This document shows, one piece after another, positions 5,378 through 8,115 of a DNA stretch of 8,115 bases (positions are counted from its first letter, which is position 1; each line of letters opens with the position of its first letter). The notes below the pieces were generated by a model. That model did not search any database. It worked only from the letters and a program-made list of their open reading frames with translations, and was not told the DNA's origin. Origin of the DNA: Bacillota bacterium (GTDB taxonomy: Bacteria; Bacillota; Clostridia; Christensenellales; Aristaeellaceae); assembly GCA_023435435.1 (NCBI GenBank), contig JAEYRW010000049.1, positions 1 through 8,115 on the forward strand, in the 5' to 3' direction. A program made the translations under genes and the position numbers.

Positions 5378-6454
5378 ATGGACAAGCATTTGGCACTGTC
5401 TCTCATCCGGGCGCTTTCGGACGCACCGGGCGCTTCCGGGTTTGAGGACGAGGTCGTGAACGTCCTGCGCGGCGCGGCGGGCGGGCTGGGCGAAATTACA
5501 GAAGACAAAATGCGCAATTTCTATGTGAACCGGCGCGGGAACGCCGCGCGCAGACCCGTGGTGCAGCTGGACGCCCATACCGACGAGGTGTCCTTCATCG
5601 TACAGGCCATTAAGCCCAACGGCACGCTCCGGTTTTTGCAGCTGGGCCGCTGGGTACCCGCCGGCGTCGCGGCGCACAAGGTGCGCGTGCGCAACGCCCG
5701 GGGCGAGTACATCCCCGGCATCGTTGCCACCACGCCGCCCCACCATGCCAGCGAGGCAGAAAAAAACGCCGCGCCCAACGTGGAGGACATGACCATCGAC
5801 GTGGGCGCGTGCTCGGCGGAGGAGGCGGCGCGCGATTTCGGCATCCGCATCGGCGAGCCCGTGGTGCCGGACGTGAAATTCGAGTACGACGCGGCCCACG
5901 ACCTGATGATCGGAAAGGCGTTCGACTGCCGCCTGGGCTGCGCGGCCATCGCGGAAACCCTCCGGGCCCTCGACGGCGAAGCGCTTTGCGTCAATGTCGT
6001 CGGCGCGTGGGCCACGCAGGAGGAGGTTGGCACCCGGGGCGCGGCAGTAACCGCCCGGCGCGTAAAGCCCGACATCGCCATCGTGTTCGAAGGCTGCCCG
6101 GCGGACGACACCGTGGCGGAGCCGTACATGGTGCAGACCGCCATCAAAAAGGGCCCCATGCTGCGCTACATCGACGCGCGCATGATCACCCATCCCCGGT
6201 TCCAGCGGTACGCGCTGGACATGGGTGAAAAGCACGGCATCCCCGTGCAGGCCAGCGTGCGCAGCGGCGGTTCCACCAACGGCGCGCCCATCCATCTTTC
6301 CAATCTGGGCGTTCCCTGCATCGTCATCGGCCTGCCCACCCGCTATATTCACACCCACCACGGCATCGCCGCCTACGCGGATTTCGAGAACGCGGTGACG
6401 CTGGCGGCGGAAGTAATCAAATCCCTGAACGCGGATGTGCTCGCCGGATTTTGA
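5378..6454 (+). CDS. M42-family metallo-aminopeptidase (FrvX/glucanase-annotated type)
   Basis: A 358-residue cytoplasmic enzyme of the M42 family, dinuclear-metal aminopeptidases that form large complexes and trim peptides. Family landmarks appear in order: His67 and Asp69 (DAHTDEV), bridging Asp183 (GKAFDCRLGC), the catalytic Glu215-Glu216 pair (TQEEVGTRGA), Glu238 (VFEG) and His325 (RYIHTHHG). The segment between about residues 72 and 165 is the inserted PDZ-like dimerisation region. Small departures from the usual motifs are HTDEVS instead of HTDEVG, DCR instead of DDR/DNR, and GGSTNG where GGTDA is typical, suggesting a divergent subfamily. GGGAGGAA (5365-5372) places the start at 5378; the in-frame extension to 5258 crosses the promoter. 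The gene is monocistronic, divergent from the lipocalin-like gene, and ends in a clear terminator. Substrate specificity is not predictable here. Confidence 0.9.
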   Translation: MDKHLALSLIRALSDAPGASGFEDEVVNVLRGAAGGLGEITEDKMRNFYVNRRGNAARRPVVQLDAHTDEVSFIVQAIKPNGTLRFLQLGRWVPAGVAAHKVRVRNARGEYIPGIVATTPPHHASEAEKNAAPNVEDMTIDVGACSAEEAARDFGIRIGEPVVPDVKFEYDAAHDLMIGKAFDCRLGCAAIAETLRALDGEALCVNVVGAWATQEEVGTRGAAVTARRVKPDIAIVFEGCPADDTVAEPYMVQTAIKKGPMLRYIDARMITHPRFQRYALDMGEKHGIPVQASVRSGGSTNGAPIHLSNLGVPCIVIGLPTRYIHTHHGIAAYADFENAVTLAAEVIKSLNADVLAGF

Positions 6455-6465
6455 CAAAAACATGC

Positions 6466-6494
6466 CCCCGGAACGCAATGTTCCGGGGATTTTT
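6466..6494 (+). terminator. Rho-independent terminator after the M42 peptidase
   Basis: CCCCGGAAC (6466-6474) pairs perfectly with GTTCCGGGG (6480-6488) around a GCAAT loop and is followed by ATTTTTG. It begins 11 bp after the peptidase stop. The minus-strand reading has TTTTTG five bases beyond the stem, so it may also help stop minus-strand transcription from the sugar-binding protein genes. Confidence 0.92.
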
Positions 6495-6514
6495 GCGCCA
6501 TGAAAATCAGGAAA

Positions 6515-6556
6515 CCCGGCAGACTTCGGTCTTCTTTCACCCGAATCGGGCCGGGG
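6515..6556. other. Weak hairpin cluster between convergent transcripts
   Basis: CCCGGC (6515-6520) can pair with GCCGGG (6550-6555), enclosing AGAC-TTCG-GTCT (6521-6532), a four-pair stem capped by a stable UUCG tetraloop on the plus strand. CTCTTTTCC follows on the plus strand. It lies between two convergent genes and could act as a backup terminator, but the long pairing is only six pairs. Confidence 0.3.
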
Positions 6557-6606
6557 TCTCTTTTCCGTAAAGGAAATGCGACATCATCGTAAACCGATTG
6601 CGCCTT

Positions 6607-7575
6607 TCATTCGGCGAGAATCGCACGCCCGGGAATCCAGATGTACTTCCCGTCTGTAATGTCGTAGGCGTAGTCGTCGAGAGAATTCCCCTCCCCCAGC
6701 AGCAGTGCCAGTTCGAAGGCGGCGTTCCCCTGATCGGCGGCGTTGTTGAGCACGGTGCCCAAAAGCGTCCCCTGGCCGAGCGCCTCCAGTGCCTGCCGCG
6801 TGGCGTCCACGCCCACCACCGGCATAAAAAGTCCGTTTGAGAAGTACCCCGCCGCCTTCAGCGCGTCGATGGCCCCCAGCGCCATGTCATCGTTGTTGGA
6901 GATGACGCACTCGATCCCGTCGCCGTATTCGTTCAAAAAGCCGGCCATGGCCTCCTGCCCCTGGATGCGCTCCCAGCGCGCGTCCTCCTCGGCGAGCTTT
7001 TCGAGAGAAAACCCGGCGTCCTGAAGCGCCTTGATGGAATAGAGCGTGCGGAGCTCCGCATCCTGATGGCCCTGCTGGCCCTTGAGGAGCACGTACTGGA
7101 TCACCCCGTCGCCGTTCTTGTCCGCCTCGGGATGGGCGAGAAAGTAATCCGCCATGATCTGGCCGCAGATCGTCCCCAGCTCCTTGGGGTCGGTGCCCAC
7201 GTAATAGGCCCCTTCGTAGAGGCGCAAATCCTCGAAGAGAGGTTCGCGGTTGATAAACACGATGGGCTTTTCGTACTTCATGGCCAGTCCGATGAGGTAA
7301 ATGGCACTGGTGCGGTCCACGGCGTTGACGATCACCGCGTCGGCGCCCGCCTCCAGTTGCGCCTCCAGCTGGGCGTTCTGCGTATTCTGGTTGTTGGCGG
7401 CGTTCAAAACTGTGAGCGCCGCGGCGCCCTTGGCCCGGTCCTCTACCTGGGAAATGACCGAGGCGATGAACGTGTCCTGGGTGTTGTAGGCAAGAAACGC
7501 AATCTTCGGCTGCTCGGCGCGGGCGGCGGGAACGAGCGCCAGAAGAAGGCATATCAAGAACGCGCATTTTTTCAT
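6607..7575 (-). CDS. mglB: Galactose/glucose-binding protein, MglB-like ABC substrate-binding protein
   Basis: A 322-residue exported sugar-binding protein that would deliver galactose or glucose to an ABC importer or a chemoreceptor/sensor. Residues 1-20 are a signal peptide ending AARA-EQ. Residues matching the E. coli MglB sugar site can be placed at consistent spacing: Asp34 and Phe36, Asn109, His170, Asp172 and Arg176 (GHQDAELR), Trp201, Asn228, Asp257 and Asn277. The EF-hand-like calcium loop is present at Asp152, Asn154, Asp156 and Gln160 (DKNGDGVIQ), completed by Glu222 (IECVISNND). There is no lipobox cysteine, unusual for a Gram-positive binding protein. The gene starts 13 bp after another binding-protein gene, with AAGGGG in the gap as ribosome site; the two share an operon. 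No ATPase or permease follows it. Confidence 0.87.
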   Translation of the reverse strand: MKKCAFLICLLLALVPAARAEQPKIAFLAYNTQDTFIASVISQVEDRAKGAAALTVLNAANNQNTQNAQLEAQLEAGADAVIVNAVDRTSAIYLIGLAMKYEKPIVFINREPLFEDLRLYEGAYYVGTDPKELGTICGQIMADYFLAHPEADKNGDGVIQYVLLKGQQGHQDAELRTLYSIKALQDAGFSLEKLAEEDARWERIQGQEAMAGFLNEYGDGIECVISNNDDMALGAIDALKAAGYFSNGLFMPVVGVDATRQALEALGQGTLLGTVLNNAADQGNAAFELALLLGEGNSLDDYAYDITDGKYIWIPGRAILAE

Positions 7576-7588
7576 CCCGTTTCCCCTT

Positions 7589-8115
7589 TCACTGAATCAG
7601 CGGATAGACGATGCTGACGTTCTCCGGCAGATACATGGTGGCGGGCGTCACAAGCTTGGCGGAGACATAGACATCGTCCGTCCCGCCCGCCAGCGCGGCC
7701 TCCACCGCCCGGTAGCCGACGACGTAGGGCCGGGAGAGCAAAAGGCCGTCGATCTTCCCCGTTTCCAAATCCTCCGCCCGGGTCTCGCCCGTATCCACGC
7801 CGAACAGCGGAATCCCGGCCGAGCGCGTCATGGCGGCTTTGGTCGCCTCTCCGGTGAGGGCGACGGCGCAGTCTCCCGGGCGGACGTCGGCCGAATCGAT
7901 GTCCGTTGCCGTCAGAATTTCTCCCGTCCAAACCTCCGCGAACGCCGCCGCGAGGTCGGCATTATCCCCCACCATCAGGGCCTGGACGCATCCGGCGTCC
8001 AACGCCGCGTCCGCCAGCGCCTGCGCGTCCGCCCGGACGTCTGGCAGGATCGCCCGGTCGCCCGCGTCCCACAGGAGGGTAACCGACGCGACGCCCGCCC
8101 CGCCCAGGGCGGCGG
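7589..8115 (-). CDS. Periplasmic-binding-type (sugar ABC) protein, C-terminal part, runs off the window
   Basis: The frame is open from the right edge of the window (first complete codon at 8113) to TGA at 7589-7591, giving about 175 residues of a C-terminal part; the start lies outside. It looks like the C-terminal half of a type I periplasmic-binding protein: DAGCVQALMVGDN, IPLFGVDTGE, then GKIDGLLLSRPYVVGYRAVEAAL, the helix-strand pattern that closes the second lobe of ribose/galactose-type binding proteins, and a final VTPATMYLPENVSIVYPLI strand resembling the C-termini of binding proteins linked to sugar sensing or ABC uptake. It is more divergent than its downstream neighbour. An internal TTG at 8002 has no ribosome site and is not taken as a start. 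Its ligand and its exact class cannot be told from this part. Confidence 0.7.
   Translation of the reverse strand, partial: AALGGAGVASVTLLWDAGDRAILPDVRADAQALADAALDAGCVQALMVGDNADLAAAFAEVWTGEILTATDIDSADVRPGDCAVALTGEATKAAMTRSAGIPLFGVDTGETRAEDLETGKIDGLLLSRPYVVGYRAVEAALAGGTDDVYVSAKLVTPATMYLPENVSIVYPLIQ

Noticed and set aside
5303..6478. A 391-codon minus-strand open frame opposite the M42 peptidase
   Set aside because: Low-complexity His/Arg/Gly/Ala translation without recognisable motifs, and it crosses the peptidase terminator. It is a shadow of a gene with all metal ligands identified.

Overview
The window looks like chromosome from a GC-rich Firmicute, most likely an anaerobic clostridium-type gut or rumen bacterium. 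The reasons are strong purine-rich ribosome binding sites before nearly every gene, sigma-A-like promoters with extended -10 boxes, GC-rich hairpin terminators with T-runs, and proteins of clostridial type (a MerR-controlled aldo/keto reductase carrying ferredoxin clusters, an M42 peptidase, a galactose-type sugar-binding protein). Placement in Christensenellales or a relative is only an impression. No phage, transposase, tRNA, rRNA or CRISPR array was seen. Eight complete genes and one partial gene are supported. Bases 1-58 contain no assignable gene.

Region 1 (59-2331), electrophile and oxygen stress. A MerR-type promoter-operator with a 19-bp spacer precedes a small MerR regulator (114-500) and an aldo/keto reductase with two [4Fe-4S] motifs (514-1674). 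The regulator has one cysteine, at residue 52, as in the aldehyde-sensing AdhR/NmlR group. Convergent to this pair, across a shared bidirectional terminator, is an Fe/Mn superoxide dismutase (1714-2331, minus).

Region 2 (2445-4043), a translationally coupled pair of unknown role. A small protein resembling GyrI/AraC effector-binding domains (2482-2964) overlaps by one base a 359-residue protein resembling the BtrH/C39 papain-like fold (2964-4043), which appears to lack the catalytic Cys and His.

Region 3 (4044-4516), a 473-bp stretch with no convincing gene. Its first ~320 bp hold at least five local hairpins and an 11-bp direct repeat, suggesting a structured RNA or a dispersed intergenic repeat. 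The rest holds an 11-bp inverted repeat and the terminator hairpins of the next minus-strand gene.

Region 4 (4517-6494). A secreted protein with two lipocalin-like repeats (minus) is divergent from an M42-family metallo-aminopeptidase (plus). Each has its own promoter in the 156-bp gap, and the peptidase ends in a strong terminator.

Region 5 (6607-8115, minus), sugar uptake or sensing. The C-terminal part of one periplasmic-binding-type protein runs in from the right edge. Thirteen bases later comes an MglB-like galactose/glucose-binding protein in which the sugar and calcium ligands known from E. coli MglB can be matched. Any ABC ATPase and permease would lie outside the window.
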